DNA of 42,823 nt from Comamonadaceae bacterium. GTDB taxonomy: Bacteria; Pseudomonadota; Gammaproteobacteria; Burkholderiales; Burkholderiaceae_C. The notes below the pieces were generated by a model that was not told where the DNA came from, did no database searches, and saw only the letters and a list, made by a program, of their open reading frames with translations. Positions 25,372 through 34,382 of the stretch are shown here, one piece after another. Position 1 is the first letter of the stretch, and every line of letters begins with the position of its first letter. The stretch spans positions 1-42,823 of the forward strand of contig CANCER010000031.1 of NCBI GenBank assembly GCA_947375135.1. Reading direction: 5' to 3'. The position numbers and the translations under genes were made by a program.

Positions 25372-26100
25372 TTAAGCCGCCAGCGCCTGCTGCTGCAGGG
25401 CCATCAGTTCGCCAATGCCCTGCTCGGCCAGGTCCAGCAAGGCTGTCATCTCGGCGCGGCTGAAGGCCACGCCTTCGGCGGTGCCCTGCACCTCGACGAA
25501 ATGGCCGGCGCCGGTCATGACCACATTCATGTCGGTGTCGCAGGCCGCGTCTTCCACGTATTCCAGGTCCAGCAGCGGCGTGCCCTGCACGATGCCCACC
25601 GAGATGGCGGCCACCGGGGCTTTGATGGGGCTTTGCGTGATCTTGCCGGCGGCCAGCAGGCCGTTGACTGCGTCCTGCGCGGCCACAAAAGCGCCCGTGA
25701 TGGCGGCCGTGCGGGTGCCGCCATCGGCCTGCAGCACATCGCAGTCGAGCTGGATGGTGCGCTCGCCCAGCAATTTCAGGTCAAACACGGCGCGCAGCGA
25801 GCGCCCGATCAGGCGCTGGATCTCCTGGGTGCGCCCGCTTTGCTTGCCGCGTGCGGCCTCGCGGTCGCTGCGGGTGTGGGTGGCGCGCGGCAGCATGCCG
25901 TATTCGGCGGTGACCCAGCCCTCGCCACTGCCGCGCTTGTGCGGCGGCACTTTCTCTTCCACCGACGCGGTGCACAGGACCTTGGTGGCGCCAAACTCAA
26001 TCAGCACCGAGCCTTCGGCATGCACGGTGTAGCCGCGTGTGATCCTGACGGGGCGCAGGGCGTTGGCCGCACGGTCTTGCGTGCGAATAAATGCGGTCAT
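25372..26100 (-). CDS. rph: Ribonuclease PH
   Basis: A 242-aa phosphorolytic 3'-5' exoribonuclease for tRNA 3'-end maturation. Visible motifs: [56 protein letters not shown] (split here by family description only), the phosphate-binding [27 protein letters not shown] region, and [15 protein letters not shown]. Length and order are typical. It follows the PP2C gene by 41 bp and precedes rdgB by 15 bp. Catalytic residues look intact. Confidence 0.95.
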   Translation of the reverse strand: MTAFIRTQDRAANALRPVRITRGYTVHAEGSVLIEFGATKVLCTASVEEKVPPHKRGSGEGWVTAEYGMLPRATHTRSDREAARGKQSGRTQEIQRLIGRSLRAVFDLKLLGERTIQLDCDVLQADGGTRTAAITGAFVAAQDAVNGLLAAGKITQSPIKAPVAAISVGIVQGTPLLDLEYVEDAACDTDMNVVMTGAGHFVEVQGTAEGVAFSRAEMTALLDLAEQGIGELMALQQQALAA

Positions 26101-26141
26101 GGGTTTCTCTTTTTTCTAAAAATAAGGCGCCCCGGGGGGCT

Positions 26142-27056
26142 TCAGGATTTGCGCGTGGCGTTGCGGCGAATGGTGGCGTTGATTTCTGCGATCGAGCGCT
26201 CAATGGCCGCGTCATCCATCTCGTCGCCGGCGGAGTCCGGCCAGGCGGCCTGCACCGTGGAGGCAAACACCCCGTCATCCATGTGCCGGGTCGAAATGCC
26301 GCCCCGGGTGGATTCAAACACGTCCGGCGTTTCCCATTCCATGGCCACCAGGGTGACGTTGTCGCTTCTGGCGCCGGCCTTGAGCAGCGCACGCTCCAAC
26401 AGTTCGGGGGCTGCAACGGCAACCGGCTTTTGCCCCAGGTGGTGGACGATATCCTCCTCCTCCAGGCTGGCCCACAAGCCATCGGAACACAGCAGCATCT
26501 TGTCACCCTGTTGCAGCGGCACCGGGCCGCTGATGTCAAACACCGGCCTGACGGGTGAACCCAAGCAGGTGTAGAGCACATTGCGGTTCATGCCCGCAGG
26601 CAGCAGCGCCGGCTTGAGGGCATCGCGGTGCTGCTCCAGATAGGAGTGGTCACGCGTGCGCGCCAGCAACTCGCCTTCACGCACCAGATACAGGCGCGAA
26701 TCGCCACAATGCGCCCAGTGCGCCACACCGCTCTGCACCACCGCCGCCACCAGGGTGGTGCGGGGTGTGTCCGTCATGCCGGCTTGGGCGGCATAGCGCA
26801 GGATCTTCCGGTGCGCGGCCATGATGGCGGTCGTGAAAAAGGCATGGACGTCCGGCAGCTCGGGCCTGGCTTCCCGCTGGTACACAGCAGAAATGGTTTG
26901 GAGCGCCAGTTGCGCCGCCACTTCGCCGGCCGGATGGCCGCCCATGCCATCGGCCAGCAAGAACAGGCCGGAGCTATTGGTGTAGCAATAGCCCATACGG
27001 TCCTCGTTCTTTTCACGGCCCCCTTTGCGGCTGATCTGAAAGACCGAGAACTTCAT
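26142..27056 (-). CDS. PP2C-type Ser/Thr protein phosphatase
   Basis: A 304-aa phosphatase with all major PP2C metal motifs: R..NEDR near residue 17, LLADGMGGHPAGEVA near 35, HCGDSRLYLVREG near 115, SDGLWASLEEED near 195 and SDNVTLVAMEWE near 235. A C-terminal acidic tail of about 60 residues lacks a recognised domain. The start ATG at 27056 overlaps the kinase stop by 4 bp (ATGA), so kinase and phosphatase are coupled and should act on the same substrates. The frame can be extended upstream, but that would run inside the kinase gene. Confidence 0.92.
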   Translation of the reverse strand: MKFSVFQISRKGGREKNEDRMGYCYTNSSGLFLLADGMGGHPAGEVAAQLALQTISAVYQREARPELPDVHAFFTTAIMAAHRKILRYAAQAGMTDTPRTTLVAAVVQSGVAHWAHCGDSRLYLVREGELLARTRDHSYLEQHRDALKPALLPAGMNRNVLYTCLGSPVRPVFDISGPVPLQQGDKMLLCSDGLWASLEEEDIVHHLGQKPVAVAAPELLERALLKAGARSDNVTLVAMEWETPDVFESTRGGISTRHMDDGVFASTVQAAWPDSAGDEMDDAAIERSIAEINATIRRNATRKS

Positions 27057-28057
27057 TTGAGCCACATCCCGGCAGCCGGCAAGGTGATGGACTTTTTGGT
27101 TTCCGCCACGATATTGTCGAACTGCATGCGCACTTTTTCTGCCACGCTGAGCTTGGTGTAGCGCCGCTCGCCCTCGCGGCTCAGCTCCTTTTGCAGGGCA
27201 AACACCGACTGGGGCCTGGAGAGCGGGTCCAGCGCCATGCACCACTCCACCACTTCGATCAGGTTGTCGGAATAAACCCCGCGCAGCCGCGCCAGGGCCA
27301 TCGCAATGCGGTCCTTGTCCTGGCGCTGCGGCGCCTCGCTGGGCGGGTAACCCTGCATGCAGGCGTACATGCAGGCGCCAATGGCGTAAATATCGGTCCA
27401 CGGGCCCATGCTGGAGTCACGGCGGTACATCTCGGGGGCGGCAAAGCCGGGGGTGTACATGGGGCGGATGAAGTTGCCTTCCTTGCTCAGCACCTCGCGG
27501 GCAGCGCCAAAGTCGATCAGCACGGACTTGTTGTCGTCGGTAATGAAAATGTTGGCCGGCTTGATGTCCAGGTGCAGCATCTTGTGCTGGTGCACGATGC
27601 GCAGCCCGCGCAGGATTTCGTCAAACAAGGAGCGGATGGTGGACTCGCGGAACACCTTCTTTTGCTTGAGGTCTCGCGCCGTGACGATGAAGTCCTGCAA
27701 GGCGGCACCTTCCAGGTAGTTCATCACCATGTAGACGGTTTCGTTTTCGCGGAAGAAGTTCAGCACGCTGACCACCGATGGGTGGGAAATCTGCGCCAGC
27801 GAGCGCCCTTCTTCAAAAAAACTTTTCAAGCCCAGCCGGTAGAGCGCGAGTTTTTCCGGCTGCACCTGCGGCAGCAAATCACCGGGTGCGCGGGTGGCAA
27901 GCGACGAGGGCAGGTATTCCTTGACCGCCACCTGCTGCCCGTCCGGGTCCAGCGCCAGGTAGACCAGGCCAAAGCCACCGGCTGCCACCTTGCGCACAAC
28001 GCGGTAACCGCCGATGACGGTGTCGGGCGGCAACGGTGAGGGCTTGACCTTGGACAT
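27053..28057 (-). CDS. Hanks-type Ser/Thr protein kinase, non-RD
   Basis: A 334-aa soluble kinase. Motifs: glycine loop VAAGGFGLVYLAL (about 25), catalytic Lys in VAVKEYLP (about 46), catalytic loop HLDIKPANIF (about 162), DFGAAREVL (about 182), and PGFAAPEMYRR as the P+1/APE region. The residue before the catalytic Asp is Leu instead of Arg, so it is a non-RD kinase and may not need activation-loop phosphorylation. There is no membrane helix or PASTA domain. About 65 residues follow the kinase domain, partly helical. It heads the minus-strand operon kinase-PP2C-rph-rdgB-hemW and is divergent from yicC. Confidence 0.92.
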   Translation of the reverse strand: MSKVKPSPLPPDTVIGGYRVVRKVAAGGFGLVYLALDPDGQQVAVKEYLPSSLATRAPGDLLPQVQPEKLALYRLGLKSFFEEGRSLAQISHPSVVSVLNFFRENETVYMVMNYLEGAALQDFIVTARDLKQKKVFRESTIRSLFDEILRGLRIVHQHKMLHLDIKPANIFITDDNKSVLIDFGAAREVLSKEGNFIRPMYTPGFAAPEMYRRDSSMGPWTDIYAIGACMYACMQGYPPSEAPQRQDKDRIAMALARLRGVYSDNLIEVVEWCMALDPLSRPQSVFALQKELSREGERRYTKLSVAEKVRMQFDNIVAETKKSITLPAAGMWLK

Positions 28058-28136
28058 GGATTGATGTTGCTTGCTCTGGGCTGCGTTCTAATTCAGGGTA
28101 TTCTTAAGGCCATCCCTATTGACCCGAGAAAACGCA

Positions 28137-29054
28137 ATGCCAGTTTACAGCATGACTGGCTATGCCAGTGCACAGCACAGCACAGCCAACACCACCCCCG
28201 ACGCAGAGACCCGCAACCCGCCTGCAGCCCAACTCGGACTGGAAATCCGCTCGGTCAACAGCCGTTTTCTGGACCTGTCGTTCCGTCTGCCGGAAGACCT
28301 GCGCCAGTTTGAGCCCGCCCTGCGCGACCTGCTCATCAGCAAAGTCAAACGCGGCAAAGTGGAGGTGCGCGCCTCCATTGAGACCGCCAACGCCACCGGC
28401 GTGACCGAACCCAGCCCCAAGCTGCTGCACCGCCTGAATGGCGCACAGGACACCATCAGGGCCTGGCTGCCGCTGGCATCCCCCTTGAGCGTGGCCGACG
28501 TGCTGCGCTTTGCTGCGGCAGAGCAGTCCGGCACGCGCGACTGGAGCGAGGCCGTGCTGCCGCTGGCCGAGAAGGCCCTGAAAGAACTCCTGAGCGCACG
28601 CCAGCGCGAAGGCGCGCGCCTGTCGACCATGCTGAGCGAGCGTCTGAACCAGTTGCGTGCCCTGGCCACACAAGCCCTGCCGTTGGTGCCCCAGCTGGTG
28701 GAGCAGCAGCGCCAGCGCTTTCTGGACCGCTGGAAAGAAGCCATGGCCTTGACGGAGGGCACGACGCTGCCCGAAGCGGCGCAGGACCGGGCCCTGACCG
28801 AGGCCACCGCCTTTGCCATCCGTATCGACGTGGCCGAAGAAATCACCCGCCTCAACTCGCACCTCGACGAGATCGAACGGCTGCTGAAAAAAGGCGGCGA
28901 AGTGGGCAAGCGCCTGGACTTCCTGATCCAGGAAATGCACCGCGAAGCGAACACCATGGGCTCCAAGTCCACGGCGCTGGAGCTGACCCACATCTCGGTG
29001 GACATGAAGGTACTGATCGAGCAGATGCGCGAACAGGTGCAGAACATAGAATAA
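28137..29054 (+). CDS. yicC: YicC family endoribonuclease-like protein
   Basis: A 305-aa protein with the YicC N-terminal signature ([11 protein letters not shown], then [20 protein letters not shown]) and the C-terminal DUF1732 motif ([46 protein letters not shown]). E. coli YicC is reported as an endoribonuclease that acts on the small RNA RyhB. I chose the ATG at 28137, six codons inside the open frame, because it begins the conserved [10 protein letters not shown]. It is followed by gmk after 29 bp; this neighbour pair is widespread. Confidence 0.93.
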   Translation: MPVYSMTGYASAQHSTANTTPDAETRNPPAAQLGLEIRSVNSRFLDLSFRLPEDLRQFEPALRDLLISKVKRGKVEVRASIETANATGVTEPSPKLLHRLNGAQDTIRAWLPLASPLSVADVLRFAAAEQSGTRDWSEAVLPLAEKALKELLSARQREGARLSTMLSERLNQLRALATQALPLVPQLVEQQRQRFLDRWKEAMALTEGTTLPEAAQDRALTEATAFAIRIDVAEEITRLNSHLDEIERLLKKGGEVGKRLDFLIQEMHREANTMGSKSTALELTHISVDMKVLIEQMREQVQNIE

Positions 29055-29083
29055 GGTGCTTTAGCCACCCGCAGCACAAAGCC

Positions 29084-29710
29084 ATGTCCATGGACTACCC
29101 CGGTAACCTCTTCGTCGTCGCAGCTCCCAGCGGGGCCGGCAAGTCCAGCCTGGTCAAGGCGCTGCTGGAGCTTGACTCCCACGTGCAGCCCTCGGTGTCG
29201 CACACCACGCGAGCGCCGCGCGGCCAGGAAAAACACGGGCGCGAGTACTTTTTTGTTTCGCCGGCCGACTTTGACGCCATGGTGGCCGCCGACGCCTTTG
29301 TCGAATGGGCCCATGTGCACAGCCAGCGCTACGGCACATCCAAGAAAGCCATCGAAGACCGCATGGCCCAGGGGGCCGATGTGATTCTGGAAATTGACTT
29401 CCAGGGTGCGCTGCAGATCAAGCGCATCTTCAACAACGCCATCTGCATCTTCATCCTGCCGCCGAGCTGGGAGGAGCTGCGCTCCCGGCTGGAACGGCGT
29501 GGCGAGGACGCACCGGACATCATCGATCTGCGGATGAAAAACGCGCAGGCCGAGGTGGTTCATGTGGATAAGTTCGACTTCGTTATAATCAATGAGTTGT
29601 TTGACCGTGCGCTCTTCGATCTGAAAGCCATTGTTCACTCCCAGCGGCTCAAATTTTCGGCACAGCGTCGTGCACGGGCCGAGACATTCAAAGCGCTGCA
29701 CATCCCTTAA
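29084..29710 (+). CDS. gmk: Guanylate kinase
   Basis: A 208-aa nucleotide kinase converting GMP and ATP to GDP and ADP. The P-loop is [15 protein letters not shown] (about residue 13), the GMP-binding region includes [21 protein letters not shown] (key residues SxTTR and GxxY), and [15 protein letters not shown] is the Walker B-like segment. Length is typical. It lies between yicC and rpoZ, the usual order, with 16 bp to rpoZ. Confidence 0.96.
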   Translation: MSMDYPGNLFVVAAPSGAGKSSLVKALLELDSHVQPSVSHTTRAPRGQEKHGREYFFVSPADFDAMVAADAFVEWAHVHSQRYGTSKKAIEDRMAQGADVILEIDFQGALQIKRIFNNAICIFILPPSWEELRSRLERRGEDAPDIIDLRMKNAQAEVVHVDKFDFVIINELFDRALFDLKAIVHSQRLKFSAQRRARAETFKALHIP

Positions 29711-29726
29711 GTTTTTGGAGACATTC

Positions 29727-29930
29727 ATGGCCCGTATTACCGTTGAAGATTGCCTGGAAAAAATTCCGAATCGCTTCCAGCTCGTGTTGGCCGCCACCTA
29801 CCGCGCCCGCATGCTCAGCCAAGGCCACACCCCCAGAATCGAAAGCAAGAACAAGCCTGGCGTGACCGCCCTGCGCGAAATTGCTGCCGGCAAAGTCGGC
29901 ATTGAAATGCTGAAAAAAGTGCCGCTTTAA
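29727..29930 (+). CDS. rpoZ: RNA polymerase omega subunit
   Basis: A 67-aa protein with the omega signature [20 protein letters not shown] and LREIAAGKV. It assists folding of the beta-prime subunit and, in many proteobacteria, forms part of a ppGpp site. I chose the ATG at 29727, with TTGGAG 5 bp upstream; upstream in-frame codons belong to another frame of gmk. A strong terminator follows, ending the yicC-gmk-rpoZ unit. Confidence 0.96.
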   Translation: MARITVEDCLEKIPNRFQLVLAATYRARMLSQGHTPRIESKNKPGVTALREIAAGKVGIEMLKKVPL

Positions 29931-29947
29931 TTCGGTACGCCGTCTGC

Positions 29948-29975
29948 AAAAAACACCGCTTGCGGTGTTTTTTTT
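29948..29975 (+). terminator. Rho-independent terminator after rpoZ
   Basis: AACACCGC-TT-GCGGTGTT stem, flanked by A-run on the left and eight T on the right. It starts 17 bp after the rpoZ stop and separates the unit from spoT. Confidence 0.9.
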
Positions 29976-30028
29976 CGCCCGCAGGAGAAGCCCTTAAAAG
30001 GTCTGCGGCCCTGCGCTACATTTGACGC

Positions 30029-32281
30029 ATGGTTCAAGCCGTTCCCCCTACCACTCCTACCGTGAATACGGCAGTTGCCAATGCTGCATCCGCCAGTTTT
30101 GCGGGCCTGACGGCCAAGCTGGACTACCTGTCGGCCAGCGACGGCGAGCAGGTGCGCGCCGCTTACCGCTTTGCCGACCAGGCCCACTTGGGGCAGTTGC
30201 GCAACAACGGCGAGCCATACATCACGCACCCGATCGCCGTGGCCGTGCAGTGCGCGGAATGGAAGCTGGATGCGCAGGCCCTGATGGCCGCGCTGCTGCA
30301 CGATGCCATGGAAGACTGCGGCATTACCAAGATTGAACTGATTGAGCGTTTCGGCTCGCCGGTGGCGGAGTTGGTCGATGGCTTGACCAAGCTCGACAAG
30401 CTGCATTTCAATACCCGCGAAGAGAACCAGGCCGAGTCCTTCCGCAAGATGCTGCTGGCCATGGCGCGTGATGTGCGCGTCATCCTCATCAAGCTGGCCG
30501 ACCGTTCGCACAATATGCGCACCCTGTCGGACATGCCACGCTCCAAGTGGCACCGCATTGCCTCGGAAACCCTGGATATTTACGCGCCGATTGCGCACCG
30601 CCTGGGCCTCAACGGCACCTACCGCGAGTTGCAGGACCTGTCTTTCAAACACCTGCTGCCCTGGCGCTACGCCATCCTGACCAAGGCCGTGACCAAGGCC
30701 CGCAGCCGCCGCCGGGACCTGATCCAGAAAGTGCAAAAGGAAGTGGACGCGGTTTTTTCCGCTGCGGCCATGCCGGTGCGCATTGCCGGGCGGGAAAAGT
30801 CCCTGTTCTCGATTTACACCAAGATGCAATCCAAGCACCTGAGCTTTGCGCAGGTGACAGACATCTATGGTTTCCGGGTGTTGGTGCCCGGTGTGATCGA
30901 TTGCTATAAGGCGCTGGGCCTGCTGCACCAGCTCTATAAGCCGGTACCGGGCAAGTTCAAGGACCATATAGCGATTGCCAAGCTCAACGGCTACCAGTCG
31001 CTGCACACCACCCTGGTGGGCCCGGCCGGTATCAATGTGGAATTCCAGATGCGCACCGAGGCCATGCACGTGGTGGCCGAATCCGGTGTGGCAGCGCACT
31101 GGCTGTACAAGGTCAACCACCCGCACGACGCTGCAGCCGACCGGCTGGGCAGCAAATGGCTGCAGTCGCTGCTCGACATCCAGGACGAGACCCACGACGC
31201 CGCCGAGTTCTGGGACCACGTTAAGGTCGACCTGTTTCCAGACGCTGTCTATGTATTCACCCCCAAGACGCAAATCATGGCTCTGCCGCGCGGTGCCACG
31301 GTGGTGGACTTTGCCTACGCCATCCACAGCAATGTGGGCGACCGCACGGTGGCCGCCCGCATCAACGGCGAGCAGGTGCCTTTGCGCACCGAGCTGAAAA
31401 ACGGCGACGTGGTGGAAGTGGTGACGGCCCAGGTGTCCTCCCCCAACCCGAACTGGCTGGACTTTGTACGCACGGGCCGGGCCCGCTCCAAGATCCGCCA
31501 CCACCTCAAGACCATGGAGCAGACCGAATCCGAAAGCCTGGGTGAGCGCTTGCTGCTGCAGGCCTTGCGCGGCGAAGGCTTTGAGCGTTTCCCCGCCGAC
31601 GACCCGGACTACGCGCCCATCTGGGACAAGCTGCTGCGCTTTAGCGGCAACAAAACACGTCATGAACTCCTCACCGACATTGGCTTGGGCAAGCGCATCG
31701 CCAATATTGTGGCCAAGCGTCTGGTGCACCTGCTCACCGAGGCCGGCCACAAACCCGACGCCCTGCTGCTGACACGGGAGCGCTTTACCGCCAACGACTC
31801 CAATGGCGTGGGTGCCATTACGCTGGACGGCAGCGAAAGCGCCTCGGTGCAGTTTGCCAAGTGCTGCCTACCCGTTCCCGGCGACAAGATTCTGGGCTAT
31901 CTGGGGCGCGGCGAAGGCCTGGTGGTGCACCGGCAAGACTGCCAGGTGGCCCTCAAGCTGCGCAACAAGGACGCTGAGCGCTTTATCGGCGTGGACTGGT
32001 CGGAAGAACCGGTGCGCTCGTTCAAGACCAGCATCGTCGTCACCGGCAGCAACAGCAAGGGCATGCTGGCCAAAATGGCCACGGCACTGGCGGCAGCAGA
32101 AGCCGACATCATCGACATCGACATGGGCCAGGAAGGCCGGCAGGAAGCCAGGCAACTGCGTTTTCTGGTGTCGGTGCGCGATACGGCCCATCTGGAAGCG
32201 GCCTTGCGCAATCTGCGCCGAACCGCCAGTGTGCTCAAGGCCGAGCGCGGCGTGGCTGCCGGCAGCAGCAACGGCAATTAA
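30029..32281 (+). CDS. spoT: Bifunctional (p)ppGpp synthetase/hydrolase
   Basis: A 750-aa alarmone enzyme of the RelA/SpoT family. HD hydrolase domain: YITHPIAVAVQCAEWK, LLHDAMEDCG and KLADRSHNMRTL, so hydrolase residues look intact. Synthetase domain: KMQSKHLSFAQVTDIYGFRVLV and LNGYQSLHTTLVGP. TGS domain: VYVFTPKTQIMALPRGATVVDFAYAIH. The C-terminus has a zinc-finger/helical region (SVQFAKCCLPVPGD) and an ACT domain from about 670. Both activities appear present. Position after rpoZ is the common SpoT location. GreB is convergent, 18 bp away. Confidence 0.94.
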   Translation: MVQAVPPTTPTVNTAVANAASASFAGLTAKLDYLSASDGEQVRAAYRFADQAHLGQLRNNGEPYITHPIAVAVQCAEWKLDAQALMAALLHDAMEDCGITKIELIERFGSPVAELVDGLTKLDKLHFNTREENQAESFRKMLLAMARDVRVILIKLADRSHNMRTLSDMPRSKWHRIASETLDIYAPIAHRLGLNGTYRELQDLSFKHLLPWRYAILTKAVTKARSRRRDLIQKVQKEVDAVFSAAAMPVRIAGREKSLFSIYTKMQSKHLSFAQVTDIYGFRVLVPGVIDCYKALGLLHQLYKPVPGKFKDHIAIAKLNGYQSLHTTLVGPAGINVEFQMRTEAMHVVAESGVAAHWLYKVNHPHDAAADRLGSKWLQSLLDIQDETHDAAEFWDHVKVDLFPDAVYVFTPKTQIMALPRGATVVDFAYAIHSNVGDRTVAARINGEQVPLRTELKNGDVVEVVTAQVSSPNPNWLDFVRTGRARSKIRHHLKTMEQTESESLGERLLLQALRGEGFERFPADDPDYAPIWDKLLRFSGNKTRHELLTDIGLGKRIANIVAKRLVHLLTEAGHKPDALLLTRERFTANDSNGVGAITLDGSESASVQFAKCCLPVPGDKILGYLGRGEGLVVHRQDCQVALKLRNKDAERFIGVDWSEEPVRSFKTSIVVTGSNSKGMLAKMATALAAAEADIIDIDMGQEGRQEARQLRFLVSVRDTAHLEAALRNLRRTASVLKAERGVAAGSSNGN

Positions 32282-32299
32282 ACCTACCAGTGCCCGGTC

Positions 32300-32863
32300 T
32301 CAGGACTTGGTGGCAGGTGCCGGGTAATGCACCGACAGCACCTCGATGGCGGCCACGCGTTCGGGCATCACCAGCTTGAGTTCATCGCCCACCCGCGCCT
32401 TGAGCAGGGTGCGCGCAATCGGTGAGATCCAGCTGACCTCGCCCTTGGAACTGTCGGCCTCGTCAATGCCGATGATGCGCACGGTGCGCTCCACGTCCGC
32501 GTCGTCCACATAGGTGACGGTGGCACCAAAAAAGATCTGCTCATTGCCGTGGTGCACTGCGGGGTCGGCAATCTCGGCAATTTCCAGGCGTTTGGTCAGG
32601 AAACGGATGCGCCGGTCAATCTCACGCAGGCGCTTTTTGCCGTACAGGTAGTCACCGTTCTCGGAGCGGTCGCCATTGCTGGCGGCCCAGTGCACCGCCT
32701 CCACGATCTTGGGGCGCTCGTTGTCCATCAGGTCGGCAAACTCGGCGCGCAGCGCGGCGTAGCCCTGCGGCGTGATGTAGTTCTTGCCGCCCGAGGGAAT
32801 GGCGGGCAGTTGCAGCTCGTCATCGTCCGCCTCGTCGGACTCTTTGGTAAAGGCCTTGCTCAT
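32300..32863 (-). CDS. greB: Transcription elongation factor GreB
   Basis: A 187-aa Gre factor. An N-terminal coiled coil (NYITPQGYAALRAEFADLM, with acidic tip DNERPKIVEAVHWAASNGDRSE) is followed by YLYGKKRLREIDRRIRFLTKRL and a FKBP-like C-terminal domain (IFFGATVTYVDDADVERTVRI, SWISPIARTLL, EIEVLS-like end). It rescues backtracked RNA polymerase. I chose the ATG at 32863 (MSKAFTKES); the open frame upstream is not coding-like. The roughly 25-residue acidic N-terminal extension is longer than in E. coli GreB. Confidence 0.93.
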   Translation of the reverse strand: MSKAFTKESDEADDDELQLPAIPSGGKNYITPQGYAALRAEFADLMDNERPKIVEAVHWAASNGDRSENGDYLYGKKRLREIDRRIRFLTKRLEIAEIADPAVHHGNEQIFFGATVTYVDDADVERTVRIIGIDEADSSKGEVSWISPIARTLLKARVGDELKLVMPERVAAIEVLSVHYPAPATKS

Positions 32864-33044
32864 GGCGCCGACTGTAACAGTGCACACCGGAATAAAACAT
32901 GCTGCCGAAGGGGTGAAACACAGGGCCATAAAATGACTTCTTCCCCTCGCGCATCTGTAACTGCGACGGGCTGCCTGATAATCAAGGGCTGCTGCCATGT
33001 GGCGGTACTTTTTACAGCATTTAATGACCCCGAACGGGATGGCA

Positions 33045-34310
33045 ATGAAACGACTAGATGATTTTCGGCTGCGTTTTGGCAAACAGGAACTGGTGCCAAT
33101 CATCATTGGCGGCATGGGCGTGGATATTTCCACCGCCGAGCTGGCTCTGGAGGCCGTCCGTCTTGGCGGTATAGGCCATATCTCCGACGCCATGGTGCAG
33201 GACGTCTCCGACAGGCGCTTTGACACCAGCTTCGTCAAAGAAAAGACAAAGCTCTACAAACACAACATCGACAACTCCGACAAGAGCGAGGTGCAGTTCG
33301 ACCTGGGCCGCCTGGCCGAGGCCACCAAGCTGCACGTGGGACAGACCATGGAGGCCAAAAAGGGCCCCGGCATGGTGTTCGTCAACTGCATGGAAAAGCT
33401 GACCATGAACGGCCCGAAGGAGACGCTGCAGGTGCGCCTCAACTCCTCGCTGGATGCCGGCATTGACGGCATTACGCTGAGCGCCGGTCTGCACCTGGGC
33501 TCGTTTGCCCTGATGGCCGACCACCCGCGCTTTCGCGATGCCAAGCTGGGCATCATCGTGTCATCGGTGCGCGCGCTTCAACTGTTCTTGCGCAAGACCG
33601 CGCGCCTGGACCGCCTGCCCGACTACATCATCGTCGAAGGCCCGCTGGCCGGCGGCCACCTCGGCTTCGGCATGGACTGGGCGCAATACGACCTGGCCAC
33701 CATCATTGCCGAGATCAAGCAGTACCTGACGAATGAAAAGCTGGATATTCCGCTGATTGCCGCCGGCGGCATCTTTACCGGAACCGACGCGGTGAATTTC
33801 CTGGAGAGTGGCTCTGCTGCGGTACAAGTGGCTACGCGCTTCACGGTGGCCCACGAGTGCGGCCTGCCTTCCAAGGTCAAGCAGGAATATTTCCGCGCCA
33901 GCGAAGAAGACATCATCGTCAACACCGTGTCGCCCACCGGCTACCCGATGCGTATGCTCAAAAGCACACCGGCGATTGGCTCGGGCATTCGCCCCAATTG
34001 CGAGGCCTATGGCTACCTGCTCGACGGCTCGGGCGGCTGCGCCTATATCAACGCCTACAACGAGCAGATCAAGATCCACCCGGATGGCAAGAACATTGTG
34101 GTGATGGACAAGACCTGCTTGTGCACCCACATGCGTAACTACAACTGCTGGACCTGCGGCAGCACCACCAACCGCCTGAAGGACACCACGCACCGCCTGG
34201 CCGACGGGACCTACATGGAGTTGAGTGCCGAGCACATCTTCCGCGACTACCAGTTCAGCGTGAACAACGAGATTGCGCTGCCGGAGTTGCCGCAGGCCGT
34301 TACGGCATAA
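33045..34310 (+). CDS. Nitronate monooxygenase-like FMN oxidoreductase with C-terminal Cys cluster
   Basis: A 421-aa TIM-barrel flavoprotein of the nitronate monooxygenase / enoyl reductase FabK-like family. Motifs: VPIIIGGMGVDISTAELALEA at the N-terminus, VEGPLAGGHLGFG (FMN phosphate and substrate loop, about 200), and PLIAAGGIFTGTDAVNFLESGSAAVQ (about 240). After about 340 there is a cysteine motif C358-x-C360-x7-C368-x2-C371 that ordinary family members lack, suited to an Fe-S cluster or zinc. ATG at 33045 has GGGA 5 bp upstream; an ATG two codons earlier is possible. Reaction and substrate cannot be fixed from sequence. It is followed by a terminator. Confidence 0.8.
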   Translation: MKRLDDFRLRFGKQELVPIIIGGMGVDISTAELALEAVRLGGIGHISDAMVQDVSDRRFDTSFVKEKTKLYKHNIDNSDKSEVQFDLGRLAEATKLHVGQTMEAKKGPGMVFVNCMEKLTMNGPKETLQVRLNSSLDAGIDGITLSAGLHLGSFALMADHPRFRDAKLGIIVSSVRALQLFLRKTARLDRLPDYIIVEGPLAGGHLGFGMDWAQYDLATIIAEIKQYLTNEKLDIPLIAAGGIFTGTDAVNFLESGSAAVQVATRFTVAHECGLPSKVKQEYFRASEEDIIVNTVSPTGYPMRMLKSTPAIGSGIRPNCEAYGYLLDGSGGCAYINAYNEQIKIHPDGKNIVVMDKTCLCTHMRNYNCWTCGSTTNRLKDTTHRLADGTYMELSAEHIFRDYQFSVNNEIALPELPQAVTA

Positions 34311-34315
34311 AGCAC

Positions 34316-34340
34316 AAAGGGCGCTACGGCGCCCTTTTTT
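34316..34340 (+). terminator. Rho-independent terminator
   Basis: AAAGGGCGC-TACG-GCGCCCTTT followed by T residues, 5 bp after the stop of the flavoprotein gene. The A-run on the left arm lets it also serve the convergent acyltransferase gene. Confidence 0.88.
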
Positions 34341-34382
34341 ACGCAGTGCCGGCCTTGTACAGCGGCTGCAGTTTGCCTCGGA

